Of a stretch of 64,000 nt of DNA, positions 1 through 9,973 are shown one piece after another (within the stretch, counting starts at the first letter, position 1; every line of letters begins with the position of its first letter). This DNA comes from Paralithodes platypus (taxonomy: Eukaryota > Arthropoda > Malacostraca > Decapoda > Lithodidae), in the NCBI GenBank assembly GCA_032716605.1, contig CM064501.1, positions 20,502,687 through 20,566,686 on the forward strand, given 5' to 3'. The position numbers were made by a program, and so were the translations under genes. The notes under the pieces were generated by a model. It made no database searches. It saw nothing but the letters and a program-made list of their open reading frames with translations, and was not told where the DNA came from.

Positions 1-195
1 CCAGAGTGTTACCCATGCCCCTCTTGCCCCGAAACCGGGCAACGAAAACGCTGACAAAAATGGAGTCACTATGCGCGCTGAACAAAGTAGAATCAAGCAA
101 TCAGCCTACTGGCTTACCACCTTTTTTTAGTTCTGAACTCGAAGCTCCCAGGATAGAAGGGAGAAAGGAAGGCATTAATCTTGACGAAGAATTAA

Positions 196-671
196 GTTAG
201 TTCTTTATTTTCTGGTGATTCATACCAAAGTGGGCCAGAAAATAGTTCAATCGGGTTCTTCTCCAAATGTGAGATTCTGATCGAATCACAAGATCTAATG
301 CAAAGCGGCCTCTTGAGTCTTTCTCGTGACTTCGTATTAACAGACAGGGATGAGATAGAGTCATTGGCTTCTATATCTTTCGATAAGTTCAAATAGATGA
401 ACCAAGTACTGCCAGTTCAAGTCTAGTTAACACCACTAACCCTAGGCTTGCATCTCCGTACTTCTTCGAGGTTCAGGACAGTGAATATATTAACTGTCCA
501 CCTACGCCTGGAAATACCGTAAGTTTACCGAGTGTAGGGGATCCTTTAGTGTCATCCTCCAGGTTCAGCGTGAATAGTGATCAAGTGCGTCGTGCCAAGA
601 CAAGAGAGAGGAGAAGTAGAGCAGAACATATACAGGAGTTGTTTGGGCCCGAACCTAGCTGGAAAGTGTGA
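196..671 (+). pseudogene. decayed ORF of unknown origin
   Basis: Two adjoining open frames can be read on the plus strand. The first runs to a TAG at 394-396. The second, shifted by one base, continues from 393 to a TGA at 669-671. The second part is hydrophilic, Ser/Thr/Pro-rich and ends in a basic Arg/Glu stretch followed by a short segment reading ELFGPEPSWKV. The composition looks protein-like and not like random sequence, but I recognise no family. A retrotransposon gag or ORF1 remnant is possible, given the surroundings. No start codon or promoter is assignable. Confidence 0.25.
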
Positions 672-1092
672 AACCCAGGTCCCTGTAGTCAAGAAACAAG
701 ACAACCGTGCCTCAACCAGGGTGCTCCAAACTCGCTCTCCCAGTATTCTGCTCTCTACGCACTCCTTTAAGTGTTTTTCTTGTTCGTAATGGTAATGATG
801 ATTACAGTGAGGGTTTAGACTGAGGTATGTTAAGGTTGACAGTGTTAACGTAAACCAAGAAGATTTGCCATTCTTCCTAATTTATTTATTATCAGTTGCT
901 CTGTTTCGGGGGAACAATACAAACTTCTATCGTGCGGAAAATATTTATATACTTCCTCGAATTCAGGCTCCTGTATTCTTCGACGTGGAAATACCTGTAT
1001 TTTTTGTTTTCTATGTGAATGAGGGAGACAAAAGGCATAACTGCCTGCAGCGAGTGCCTCCCCCAGATTTCAAAAAAGTGACAGGGCCGAAA

Positions 1093-1443
1093 TCAAGGGA
1101 CGTTCGAGCTAAAATGCCTGGACACACGGAGTTTGAAGCAATTTAAGTCATAGGAAGAGGGAAAGACTGATTCTGGGAGAGAGTTCCAGAGCTCAGCAGT
1201 TGAATAGAAGAAAGTCTGAGAATAACGTTTCACTCTTGGGTTGGAGAGTTGCACAGAGTAGGGGTGGGACTGTGTTGCAAGGCGGGTACTACGCACCCTA
1301 CGTAGAGGAGGTGGTATACACTGGGAAACCTCCGAGGAACTCTGATTATTGTAGTAGTGATAGAATAGCGAGAGAGATGCAACATTGCGGCGAAGAGAGA
1401 GAGATTGCAGAGAGTTGGTGAGTGGACGGGAATTATCACTCAA
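1093..1443 (-). pseudogene. 3' end of a Jockey-type LINE (C-terminal part of ORF2)
   Basis: The minus-strand reading has the familiar C-terminal tail that follows the reverse transcriptase in many arthropod Jockey-type non-LTR retrotransposons: RRNVASLSLFYHYY, then IPPP, then ATQSHPYSVQL, then ELWNSLPESVFP near the end. The frame stops in the TGA that follows NVP. Nothing upstream of about 1,445 continues the RT, so the copy is 5'-truncated, as is usual for LINEs. The 3' untranslated sequence continues left to about 1,010 and contains AGACAAAAGGCATAACTGCC, which resembles the tandem array at 2,455-2,640. The RT fragment at 40,775-41,765 is probably of the same broad family. Confidence 0.75.
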
Positions 1444-1794
1444 AGAGCGGGTGGTAAGTTTTTTTTACACCGTGCCGCCCAGCGGGCATAATCCCGAAAT
1501 ATTCGCTCACTTTCACTCGCCCTAGCGCCGTCACTATGGCTCAAATGCGAACGAAACGGTAATTTTTGGAACGAGCAACTCTTCGTCTCCCCATAGAAGT
1601 CTAGTCAGGATGTTGTGAGAGAGTGTGGAGGGCGGGGAGAGGTGAGGAAGAGGGGTTGCTTTTTGGTCTATTTCCTGCGGGCGTTCGGATGCGTTCGCTT
1701 TGCCCTGACTTCGGCCTCCCGCGCGTCTACTATTCCTTTGGTTATCAGTCTTATTTTTCTCATATTTCTCCTTATTTCTGTATTCTCTGTATTC

Positions 1795-2330
1795 TCGCTC
1801 TCTCTCTCTCTCTCACTCCTCCTGTCTGTCTGTCTCTCTCTCTGGCTCGCTCGCTTTCCCTCTCTCGCGCGCTCTGTCTCTCTCTCTCTTCCTCATCCGT
1901 ATATGTAATTCTCATTATTATTTTCTCTAACAAATCCCTCTATTTCTTTATTTGCTTGTAATATTTCTGTATTATTATATCTTTTTCCCTCTTTCTTCAG
2001 TTCAGTTTCTGCATTCTCTCTCTCTCTCTCTCTTCCTCATCCGTATATGTAATTCTCATTATTATTTTCTCTAATCCCTCTATTTCTTTATTTGCTTGTA
2101 ATATTTCTGTATTATTATATCTTTTTCAGGCTCTTTCTTCAGTTCAGTTTCTGTATTCTCTCTCTCTCTCTCTTCCTCATCCGTATAAATTATGTAATTC
2201 TCATTCTTATTTTCTCTAATCCCTCTATTTCTTTATTTGCTTGTAATATTTCTGTATTATTATATCTTTTTCACCCTCTTTCTTCAGTTCAGTTTCTGCA
2301 TTCTCTCTCTCTCTCTCTCTTTTTCGCTTG
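1795..2330. repeat. CT microsatellite and about 145-bp tandem repeat
   Basis: A (CT)n tract is followed by about three copies of a unit of roughly 145 bp. Each unit holds a (CT)n run, TTCCTCATCCGTATATGTAA, a T-rich block with CCCTCTATTTCTTTATTTGC, and TTCAGTTCAGTTTCTG. The copies differ by a few substitutions and by the length of the CT run. ORFs in this stretch are low-complexity artefacts. Confidence 0.85.
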
Positions 2331-2454
2331 CTTTGCAGGATTTTTTTTGTTTTATTTATATATACCCGGTAATATTATTTCAACACATTTCCAAATCACC
2401 CTATGGGGTAGTGTTGACCACTCATTTTTTTTTTGGTGGTGCTCCCAGGAGGTG

Positions 2455-2640
2455 TAATCCACATGTGATTGAGGTAGACAAAAGGCAGTTATGTGATTGA
2501 GGTAGGTAAAAGGCAGTTATGTGATTGAGGTAGGGAAAAGGCAGAACTGCCTATAGCGAGTGTATGAATGTGATTGAGGTAGACAAAAGGCAGAACTGCT
2601 TATAGTGAGTGTATGAATGTATGTATGAATGAATGACATG
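2455..2640. repeat. tandem array resembling a LINE 3' terminus
   Basis: There are four imperfect copies of a motif beginning GTGATTGAGGTAGACAAAAG and followed by GCAGAACTGCC. The later copies extend into AGCGAGTGTATGAATG. The core matches the 3' untranslated region of the LINE ending at about 1,010-1,060 (opposite orientation), so the array probably derives from the 3' tail of a truncated copy. Confidence 0.6.
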
Positions 2641-2765
2641 GATGTATGAGGTGGACCAAGAACCAGTAGGATGGATGAGATTCGAAACTTATGGATGTAA
2701 TGGGTGATGTTGCTGATGATGATGAATGCACTTGCGTTTGGGTAGTGTGCTTATTCCACCATATG

Positions 2766-2876
2766 AATGAGTGAATGACATGAATTCATGAGGTACTTTG
2801 AAATAGATGAATGAATGATTAAATGACATGAATTCATGAGGTACTTTGAAATAGGTGAATGAATGATTGAATGAAG
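2766..2876. repeat. 48-bp tandem duplication plus GAAT-rich repeats
   Basis: Two nearly identical copies of a 48-bp unit contain AATGACATGAATTCATGAGG and TACTTTGAAATAG. They are embedded in degenerate (GAAT)n. CATGAATTCATG is a perfect 12-bp palindrome present in each unit. Confidence 0.8.
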
Positions 2877-3019
2877 TTATGAATGATTGGCAAGAAGGGA
2901 GGTCTAGAACCGTTCCAGTGTGTGGTAGTCGGTGTAGCAAGGAGAAATGCAGAGTCCCACATTACACTGACTACACATGACCGAGGTTTCCTTCCTGACT
3001 TGGCGCCTCCTTGTTGTGG

Positions 3020-5494
3020 TGTTACGAACTGGCACTCGGGTACACAAGGGCTCTCAATCAGGACTCGAATACGGCTCGCTGCCACAACGGAAACACACGA
3101 TCCCAACCCCTGAGTACTGCCAGCCGAACAAAAAACACCAATACCCTCCAGAGTTCAATCTGCTATAACGGGGTATACAAGAACTCGGTACTAGTGTTCA
3201 ACAACAGACTAATAAAGAGACAGGAATTATCTAGTCTGGTCAACAATTAAACAATGAAGTAAGAAACAACAACACCAAAGAATAGTGTTGGCCGAAGCCG
3301 AAGTAATCCACCCTTGACTAAGAACTTAAGAAGTCCTCCACCCTCTACTTCGGGTCGGCACTATTACGTTAGGTTAATTAATAGTCCTTAACCCGGGAGC
3401 TGCGGGGAGACTCTTAAGAGTTCCCCCGGCGCACTGCGGGGAGACTCTTAAGAGTCAGAGAAAACAAAAATCAACTTTTGACATCGAAAAAAAAAAATTT
3501 TTTTATATTTTTTTTTTTTTATTTTATTTTTTTTTTTGGCCCCTGGGCCATGCAAAATCTCAGTCCTCTACCTCCCCTCCTTCCCCACTTTCCTCCTCTC
3601 CTTCAGTTATCACCTATTTTCCCTGTTATTCCCTTATTCTGAGGTATATTTTCGTGCTAACATTAGAAATCCGATTGGAGGGTGTGGTCATCACTGATAG
3701 CAAGCGAGTGCAAGAGAGAGAGAGAGAGTATCGATCGACTGTGTCTCAGTGGCCTTGGGGGAAATTGGCGGGAAAGCAGATTGCCTCAACCATACATTAT
3801 ACAACTCGCGGGCTATATCTCCGATTTTGACCATCCAAACGCTGTTTTCACTCGTTTTATTGTTGTTTCAGGTTAATACCTTTATAATCAACCCATAATA
3901 GGCGCATATGGATAAGTATTAATGCTATTAATGGCACAATGAATATTTTAGTGACGGAAACACCTCAAATACGTCAGCACAGGGGGACGTTTCCAATTAC
4001 CCCCATGCGCACTTCAGAGGTTAAGCATCGAGCAAGGAATCTTCTGAAAAAAGTTAGATGCTTCTCGGATGCTCGTAAGAAGTACGTATCGGATTTTGAA
4101 CAGTTATTCAATAAGCAAAAACACTGGCAATTAAATACTATTAAAGGTTTAAATTGGCATAAGAATAATTAAAAGAATATGCAATAGTAAATGGCAAACA
4201 TTAAAAAGAAGTACTCCGCAAATGCAACGGCTTGTGCTCGTGGGCCACTAATCACTAAAGTAGCCAAGCTTGCAACACATGAAATCAATAGTGCATAAAC
4301 AATATCATACATAAGGAAAGCTTCAATACTATTCTGTATCTACTAATCGAGTAAAGTCTAGCTGGGGTACTGTGGGCAAAAGGTAGCAGTGACTGAGCAA
4401 AAACGGCTCGTAGCCTAGCGAAGTCCTCACAACTGTTTAAAGTATTACGTTAAAACTAACAAGTGCACTTTGAGAAATCCAGATCCCTTGTATCTGGTTT
4501 TCTCCCGGCTGCTTGACAAAGTAAAAACAAACTGTTAATAAAATACAGGGTGGTTAGGCTCTTGCCCTCACGCACTGTAAATTATTAACTCAACACAGTC
4601 AGCCGCGAAGACAACCTAGGCTTCACTGAACCGAAACGAGTATGCAGGTTTATCGCTTAACCACTGCATCAAACAACAACTCGTAACACAGAAAAGCCTT
4701 ACCCCAGTCTAGCATTACCTAGACTAGCAGAAAACAGGAATAATAATAACACACAGGGAAATGCATATACAAGTGCAACAAACATAAATCAATCCTATTC
4801 TAAGTTAACCCTTCCAAAATAGGCTATCTAATAGGCAAGTATCTCGTGAGAACTCAAGCGATAATACGTTGGCTGACTAGCTCTGCACCAACGGGACCAT
4901 GGAAGTTAAAAAGGGTAGGGAAAAGAGGAGATAAGAATGTAAGATAGTAGAGAAAGTTCACATCAGTCAGAAGAATATATATAGTTAGCAAGGGAAATGA
5001 GAAGTCGCTCTGCCTAATGAGTTCTGATGAAAAAATGGCTAGACTTCCCTCTTTATACCCGGCCCTCTAGTGAGCCCAACGTGAACTACTAAGGACCGCC
5101 CACTGACAACCATTACATAATTTCTCTCTCTCCTCTTGGATAGACAAAGGCTCCCCTAGCACTGAGGGGGGGGGGGGGGGGGGGGAGTGCTAGTGAGTTA
5201 GGCCCACCTCCCGCCTGGCGCACCCACTGACCCCCAACTGTGGCTGTTTCTCCTCCCATCATTACAAATAAGTTTTACACACAATACTTATAACTAATGA
5301 TATAAAATAGAACTCGTTGACTCAGATGAAAACAAAATACATATTCATAATACTTATAGTACAACGGCTCACATGAACTAAGTTAGGAAACTCTACATAG
5401 ACTACAGCCAAAGTTCCTGCCCTGACGATCCTAGCGAGAGTAGGGCATGACTAGGCGTTCTGTACAGCATGCTCACACGTGGACATGCGTCACA
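3020..5494 (-). repeat. 3' LTR of the Gmr1-type element
   Basis: This is the left copy of the long terminal repeat, about 1.84 kb without the MITE inserted at 3,392-4,020. It matches 11,172-16,873 almost base for base outside insertions and the variable poly-G run at 5,167-5,186. Its edges are the shared TGTTACGAAC (outer) and GCGTCACA (inner). Confidence 0.9.
3392..4020. mobile_element. 629-bp MITE with TTAA target duplication, in the 3' LTR
   Basis: The left LTR carries 629 bp that are absent from the right LTR. There the empty site reads CCTTAAGCATCG (TTAA at 11,540-11,543). The insertion is flanked by TTAA at 3,388-3,391 and 4,021-4,024, typical of piggyBac-mobilised elements. It begins CCCGGGAGCTGCGGGGAG and ends CACTTCAGAGG; the ends are only weakly complementary. 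It has no transposase. The stretch around 3,560-3,960 resembles 48,770-49,069, indicating a second family member there. Confidence 0.8.
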
Positions 5495-5505
5495 CCTCCC
5501 CCAAG
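5495..5505 (-). other. polypurine tract of the Gmr1-type element
   Basis: In element sense the 11 bases before the 3' LTR read CTTGGGGGAGG. This purine-rich run is in the position where plus-strand DNA synthesis is primed in LTR retrotransposons. Between it and the pol stop at 5,886 lie about 380 bases of non-coding sequence with nothing else recognisable. Confidence 0.75.
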
Positions 5506-5885
5506 ATTTTACTCGCTCAACCCTGAGCTAAAATCTGACAAACACAGAACCCCATCAAGCCCCTCACGCCCAGCGACCGCATGGCACTAAAACAAAGCTG
5601 AGTTTATCACCAAAACACATCTTTAAAAAAAAAATTCACATTTTATAACTCCTCCCAACAATAGCAAAAAGACACAATATCATGCTCCCAGAGCGAGTTT
5701 ACAGCAGCTCAGCCGTTTGATAGTTCGTGGACTACTCAAACTCTGTAGGCTATGACAAACTTATACGATTATCTATATCAAAAGAAAGAGTTTTTATATG
5801 ATTTTTATATTTTAATATGTTTTTCCCGGCTGCACTATAAGGGCAGCCTATTTTCCTCCACTCAAACCCACACACCTGTGATAGC

Positions 5886-8195
5886 CTACGACTGATCATC
5901 CACCCTTGATAAACAATCCGCGATCACATTGTCACATCCAGCAATATGACGGATGTCCAGGTTATACTCCTGCAACATCAAAGACCACCTGGTCAGTCTC
6001 ATATTGCGAGTGTGAAATTGATTCAGGAATCTCAAAGGGTGATGATCAGTGTAGATAACCACGACTGGGCCATAGGCTGGAACATACACCTCGAAGTGCC
6101 TGAGCGACAGCACAATCGCCAGTAATTCCTTTTCTATTGTAGAATAGTTCTTTTGTGCAGCATTGAACTTCTTAGAAAAGAAACTTACTGGGTGTTCCAC
6201 ACCTTCATTGTCTGTCTGTAGCAAGACTGCACCAGCCCCTACACCACTAGCATCTGTTGCCAGCTGAAAAGGCCTGTTAAAGTCTGGGGCCCTGAGTATC
6301 GGGTGAGTACATAGCAAATGTTTCACCAAAGTGAAAGCCTTTTCACACTCAGGTGCCCACAAAAACTTTTTGTCTTTAGATAACAAATCTGTGAGAGGTG
6401 CCAACACCGTTGAGTAACCTTTTATGAAGCGTCTGTAGTAGCCTATCATATCCAAGAATCTCATAATCTGCTTCTTGGTTGTTGGGTGCGGAAATTTATT
6501 GATAGCCTGTACCTTGTTCTGAGGAGGGCACACCTGTCCCCTTCCCACTACAAACCCAAGGTACTGCACAGTGGCTTTTACGAAGTCACACTTTGCCAAA
6601 TTTACTACCAGACCTGCTTCACTAAGTTTCCGGAACAAGGTCTCAAGGTGCTCACAATGGCTCTCAAAGTCGTCATCATAAATGATTACATCGTCCAAAT
6701 ATACGGTGCAATTTGGAATGTCCTTTACAATTTCATTCATCAGGTTCTGAAACGTTGCTGGTGCATTCTTAAGTCCGTAAGGCATAACATTGCACCGGTA
6801 GGTACTCCCGTCCACAACAAAACCACATACCTCTTTAGCACGCTCGGACAAAGGTACTTGCCAGTAACCTTTTACTAAATCTACTTTAGACAAAAAACGA
6901 GCATTACCAATTTTGTCAACACTATCATCAACCCGAGGAAGAGGATATGGGTTAGTTGGAGTCAAACCGTTTAACCTACGGAAATCAATACAAAAGCATA
7001 CCTTACCATCTGGCTTAGGCTGCAGTGTTACGGGGGAAGTCCACTTAACTGTGCCTTTCTCTATCAACCCTCTACCGAGCATATACTCTAACTCATCCCT
7101 CAGAGCTGGTAGTTTTATGGGGGGCACACGGTACGGGATTGACTTAAAGGGTAGATGGTCCCCCACGTCAACATCATGCATAGCCTGAGTAGTGAGGCCT
7201 GGGTGTTCAGCAAATACAGTGGGGTATGAACCGAACAACTGACGGATAGCATCAAACTGCGGCTCACGCAAATGAGCTATAGCCTCGTCAGCCCTAAGGC
7301 TCGAGTTCCCCGCCCACTGATCCGCTGAAACATGTTGATCCCAGCTATCCTCCTCTGAAGCTTGACTGTCCCCCTCTCCTTCTCCACCACGGCCGCAACA
7401 AGCCAACACAGGGACAGTGAGAGGCTCAGAGGGGCGCCTCACATACTCTTTAATAAGGTTCACGTGACATAACTGGTTCTTTTTCCTCCTGTCTGGAGTG
7501 GCAACAAGGTAATCTAAGTCTGAAATTTGTTCTACAATTTTATAAGGTCCAGTGTACTTCGCAGAGAGGGGGTTACCAACCAAAGGCAACAAAATTAATA
7601 CCTCTTGTCCTACAGTGAACTTCCGGAGCCTCACTTTGCGATCATACCTGTCCTTCATCAAAGCTTGTGATTCTGTCAAATTTCTACCTGCCATCTCCAT
7701 ACTCTTAAGCATGCGCTCACGGCTTTCAAGCACATACTTTAATAATGGACAAGGCTGCACAGTCCCCTTCCAAATTTCTTTCAGCATGTTAAGGGGGCCC
7801 CTGACACGGTGTCCAAAAATCAGCTCGTTTGGACTAAATCCCAGGCTCTCATCAGGTACCTCCCGAGCAGCAAACAGCACATAAGGCAATCCAAGATCCC
7901 AATCCATACCGTTGTCAGCACAATAACACCTGAGCATGCTTTTAAGTGTAGCATGCCACCGCTCAAGCACCCCTTGACTCTCAGGGTGATACGCTGACGA
8001 TACTACTGCTCGTATCCCATGCTGTTGCATTGTTTGCTTGAACATGTTGGAGGTGAAATTAGATCCCTGATCAGACTGAATCTCCTCCGGGTACCCGTAC
8101 CTTGAGAAGTACCACAACAAGTTACTGACTACCGTCTTAGCCATTCCATTTTTCATAGGGTATGCATCGGGGTATCTAGTGGCAACATCCATCAT
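5886..8195 (-). CDS. pol: pol, second half: integrase core, reverse transcriptase, RNase H
   Basis: The 769-codon frame opens inside the integrase. The second Asp is in SDQGSNFTS (residue 42) and the Glu in SQGVLERWH (residue 78), a D35E spacing. A GPY/F module (YTGPYKIV) is at about 213-250. A gypsy-type RT follows, with FLSKVDLVKGYW and the YLDD box at residues 499-502. RNase H follows with the Asp in ATDASGVGAG (648), Glu in TIEKELLAI and Asp in YTDHHPLRF. The frame ends in a normal stop 392 bp before the 3' LTR. It is separated from the upstream frame by a 7-bp tandem duplication at 8,186-8,199, so it has no own start. The first Met codon is not a genuine start. Confidence 0.92.
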   Translation of the reverse strand: MMDVATRYPDAYPMKNGMAKTVVSNLLWYFSRYGYPEEIQSDQGSNFTSNMFKQTMQQHGIRAVVSSAYHPESQGVLERWHATLKSMLRCYCADNGMDWDLGLPYVLFAAREVPDESLGFSPNELIFGHRVRGPLNMLKEIWKGTVQPCPLLKYVLESRERMLKSMEMAGRNLTESQALMKDRYDRKVRLRKFTVGQEVLILLPLVGNPLSAKYTGPYKIVEQISDLDYLVATPDRRKKNQLCHVNLIKEYVRRPSEPLTVPVLACCGRGGEGEGDSQASEEDSWDQHVSADQWAGNSSLRADEAIAHLREPQFDAIRQLFGSYPTVFAEHPGLTTQAMHDVDVGDHLPFKSIPYRVPPIKLPALRDELEYMLGRGLIEKGTVKWTSPVTLQPKPDGKVCFCIDFRRLNGLTPTNPYPLPRVDDSVDKIGNARFLSKVDLVKGYWQVPLSERAKEVCGFVVDGSTYRCNVMPYGLKNAPATFQNLMNEIVKDIPNCTVYLDDVIIYDDDFESHCEHLETLFRKLSEAGLVVNLAKCDFVKATVQYLGFVVGRGQVCPPQNKVQAINKFPHPTTKKQIMRFLDMIGYYRRFIKGYSTVLAPLTDLLSKDKKFLWAPECEKAFTLVKHLLCTHPILRAPDFNRPFQLATDASGVGAGAVLLQTDNEGVEHPVSFFSKKFNAAQKNYSTIEKELLAIVLSLRHFEVYVPAYGPVVVIYTDHHPLRFLNQFHTRNMRLTRWSLMLQEYNLDIRHIAGCDNVIADCLSRVDDQS

Positions 8196-9933
8196 CCATT
8201 ATGGTTAACAAACATTTATTTCCAGCCTTAGTGGGAGGGAGTGGACCAACCATGTCAACAATAATTTTACTAAAGGGTGGCCCAATCACAGGAATAGGGT
8301 GTAACGGAGCCTTAGGAATAACTTGGTTCGGTTTCCCGACACGTTGACAAATATCACATGAGTTTATCCATGACTGCACATGAGACTTCATCCCCGGCCA
8401 CCAAAACAATTTCCCCAAAGCCGCCACCGTTTTTCTCACCCCTAGATGTCCTGCCAGTGGTATGTCATGCGCCAACCTCAGTAGGCTATCCCTGCACTCC
8501 CGTGGCACCACCAACTGGTCCACTACTCCGGACCCCTTTTGCCAACTACGTTTAGGGTCTTGAAAACGCCTATAGAGGATGCCTTCTAAATAAAAAAAAT
8601 CTCCTGGCTGTGCATCGCCGTCCTCGTCGAGCTCTACAGCTCCAGTAGCACACGTTTGGAGCTCAGGGTCCTCTAGTTGCAACCGACGTATAGCTGAGGG
8701 TGCCAAGCGATCTAACTGCTCCCGGAGCAATGCATGACCTTCCCCGATACTGGGCTGCTCCCTCTGTCTCTCTCGATGTACATAACGTTGCTGTCGTGGA
8801 GACTCGTCATGCCCAGCCTCGTCACTCTCGATGACAGGCCCAGGGGCTACTCCAGAATTAAGTAATGGTGCTAATACTGAATCACCCAGGAGAGCCGCCG
8901 AGTCAAAACTCTTAAAACCAACTCCAGCTTTAGCCTCCTCCTGTTGATCGTTCCTCCGCTGGTCTGAAGACGGAGGACTAGGCTGTGACACTTTAGCTGC
9001 CCGAGCTCGGGTGACAACACACGCCATGGGTTGTGTCTGGCACCGCTCGACCCACTCTTGCTCTTCCCTACTCACGTCGGCCGGCCTCTCGGCAACGACT
9101 AAGGGTAGAACCTCAGAAGCGGGCATTGCAAAGTCGTTGCCGAGAAGAAGGTCGACGCCCTCCACTGGCAGTTTCTCCACAATCCCGACATCCAATTCAC
9201 GTGCCACACCATCCACCTCCAACTCCAACCGCACCAGCGGGTATGACCGAGTTGCATTAATACCCTGCACCACCACCACCCGAGCCGCGTTTATAGGGTA
9301 GCCAGTCAAGTTTTTCATCAGAGTCTGGGAAGCACCTGTATCACGCAAGACCTCTACTCCATGCTTGCGCCCCGCCCACATCACGCAACCCCGCCCTCTA
9401 TGGTCGCAAAAAACATCCTGAGCAAGGTTCGAGCCTCCCAGGTGCTTCTGCATTGGCTGTGCCTCAGCCTCTGACGAACTGCCCCGGGCAAACTCAGATG
9501 ACTTCGGAGACACACCAATGTTGCAGGCCAAAGACACAGCTGCTGTAGGTGGTTTGCTAGGACAGACTCTTGCAAAGTGCCCCTTTTCATGACAATGATA
9601 ACACTCCAACTCCCCTTTGGAATTCCCTTGGTACTGGGAAGGGCCCGGTCCCTTCTTAAATGGGACGGTGCTAGTCTTGTGGTCAGTCTTGGTATCATGG
9701 CTCTTGTACTTGTTTGCATAAGGTATATCAGTAACTCGGGGGGGTGGGGCGTCACGCCCCTTGTTACCTGCCTCACTACGCTGGGCAGACCCGCACCCAC
9801 GAATTAGTGATAGCCGGAGGTCAGCCATCTCAGCTGCCTCCTGTAGAGTTTTTGGGTTCTTTTCTTTAATAGTTAAAGTCATTTCTGCACCAGTACACTT
9901 ATAAAACTGCTCGAGCAGAAACAGCTCAGTCAA
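8176..9933 (-). CDS. gag-pol: gag C-terminus, protease and integrase N-terminus
   Basis: The 585-codon frame starts within the capsid (ELFLLEQFYKC resembles a SCAN domain). It contains a nucleocapsid zinc knuckle CYHCHEKGHFARVC (residues 111-124) and a retropepsin-like site RDTGASQTL (DTG at 198-200) followed by LLLGNDFAMP. Further on is the integrase zinc-binding domain, with His in DIPLAGHLG and Cys in SCDICQRVG, then the first catalytic Asp in IIVDMVGPL. It ends prematurely, after LLTIMDDGCCH, at the 7-bp duplication. The gag part is linked to the upstream frame by a one-base shift near 9,985. Confidence 0.9.
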   Translation of the reverse strand: MTELFLLEQFYKCTGAEMTLTIKEKNPKTLQEAAEMADLRLSLIRGCGSAQRSEAGNKGRDAPPPRVTDIPYANKYKSHDTKTDHKTSTVPFKKGPGPSQYQGNSKGELECYHCHEKGHFARVCPSKPPTAAVSLACNIGVSPKSSEFARGSSSEAEAQPMQKHLGGSNLAQDVFCDHRGRGCVMWAGRKHGVEVLRDTGASQTLMKNLTGYPINAARVVVVQGINATRSYPLVRLELEVDGVARELDVGIVEKLPVEGVDLLLGNDFAMPASEVLPLVVAERPADVSREEQEWVERCQTQPMACVVTRARAAKVSQPSPPSSDQRRNDQQEEAKAGVGFKSFDSAALLGDSVLAPLLNSGVAPGPVIESDEAGHDESPRQQRYVHRERQREQPSIGEGHALLREQLDRLAPSAIRRLQLEDPELQTCATGAVELDEDGDAQPGDFFYLEGILYRRFQDPKRSWQKGSGVVDQLVVPRECRDSLLRLAHDIPLAGHLGVRKTVAALGKLFWWPGMKSHVQSWINSCDICQRVGKPNQVIPKAPLHPIPVIGPPFSKIIVDMVGPLPPTKAGNKCLLTIMDDGCCH

Positions 9934-9973
9934 CTGTTCTGCCGTCTCAGCTTTCTCAGAATGTGTCCAGTTT

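Noticed and set aside
1615..2500. Several 87-121 codon ORFs in the CT-rich tract
   Set aside because: They are translations of (CT)n and of a tandem non-coding unit; the same peptide repeats with the DNA period.
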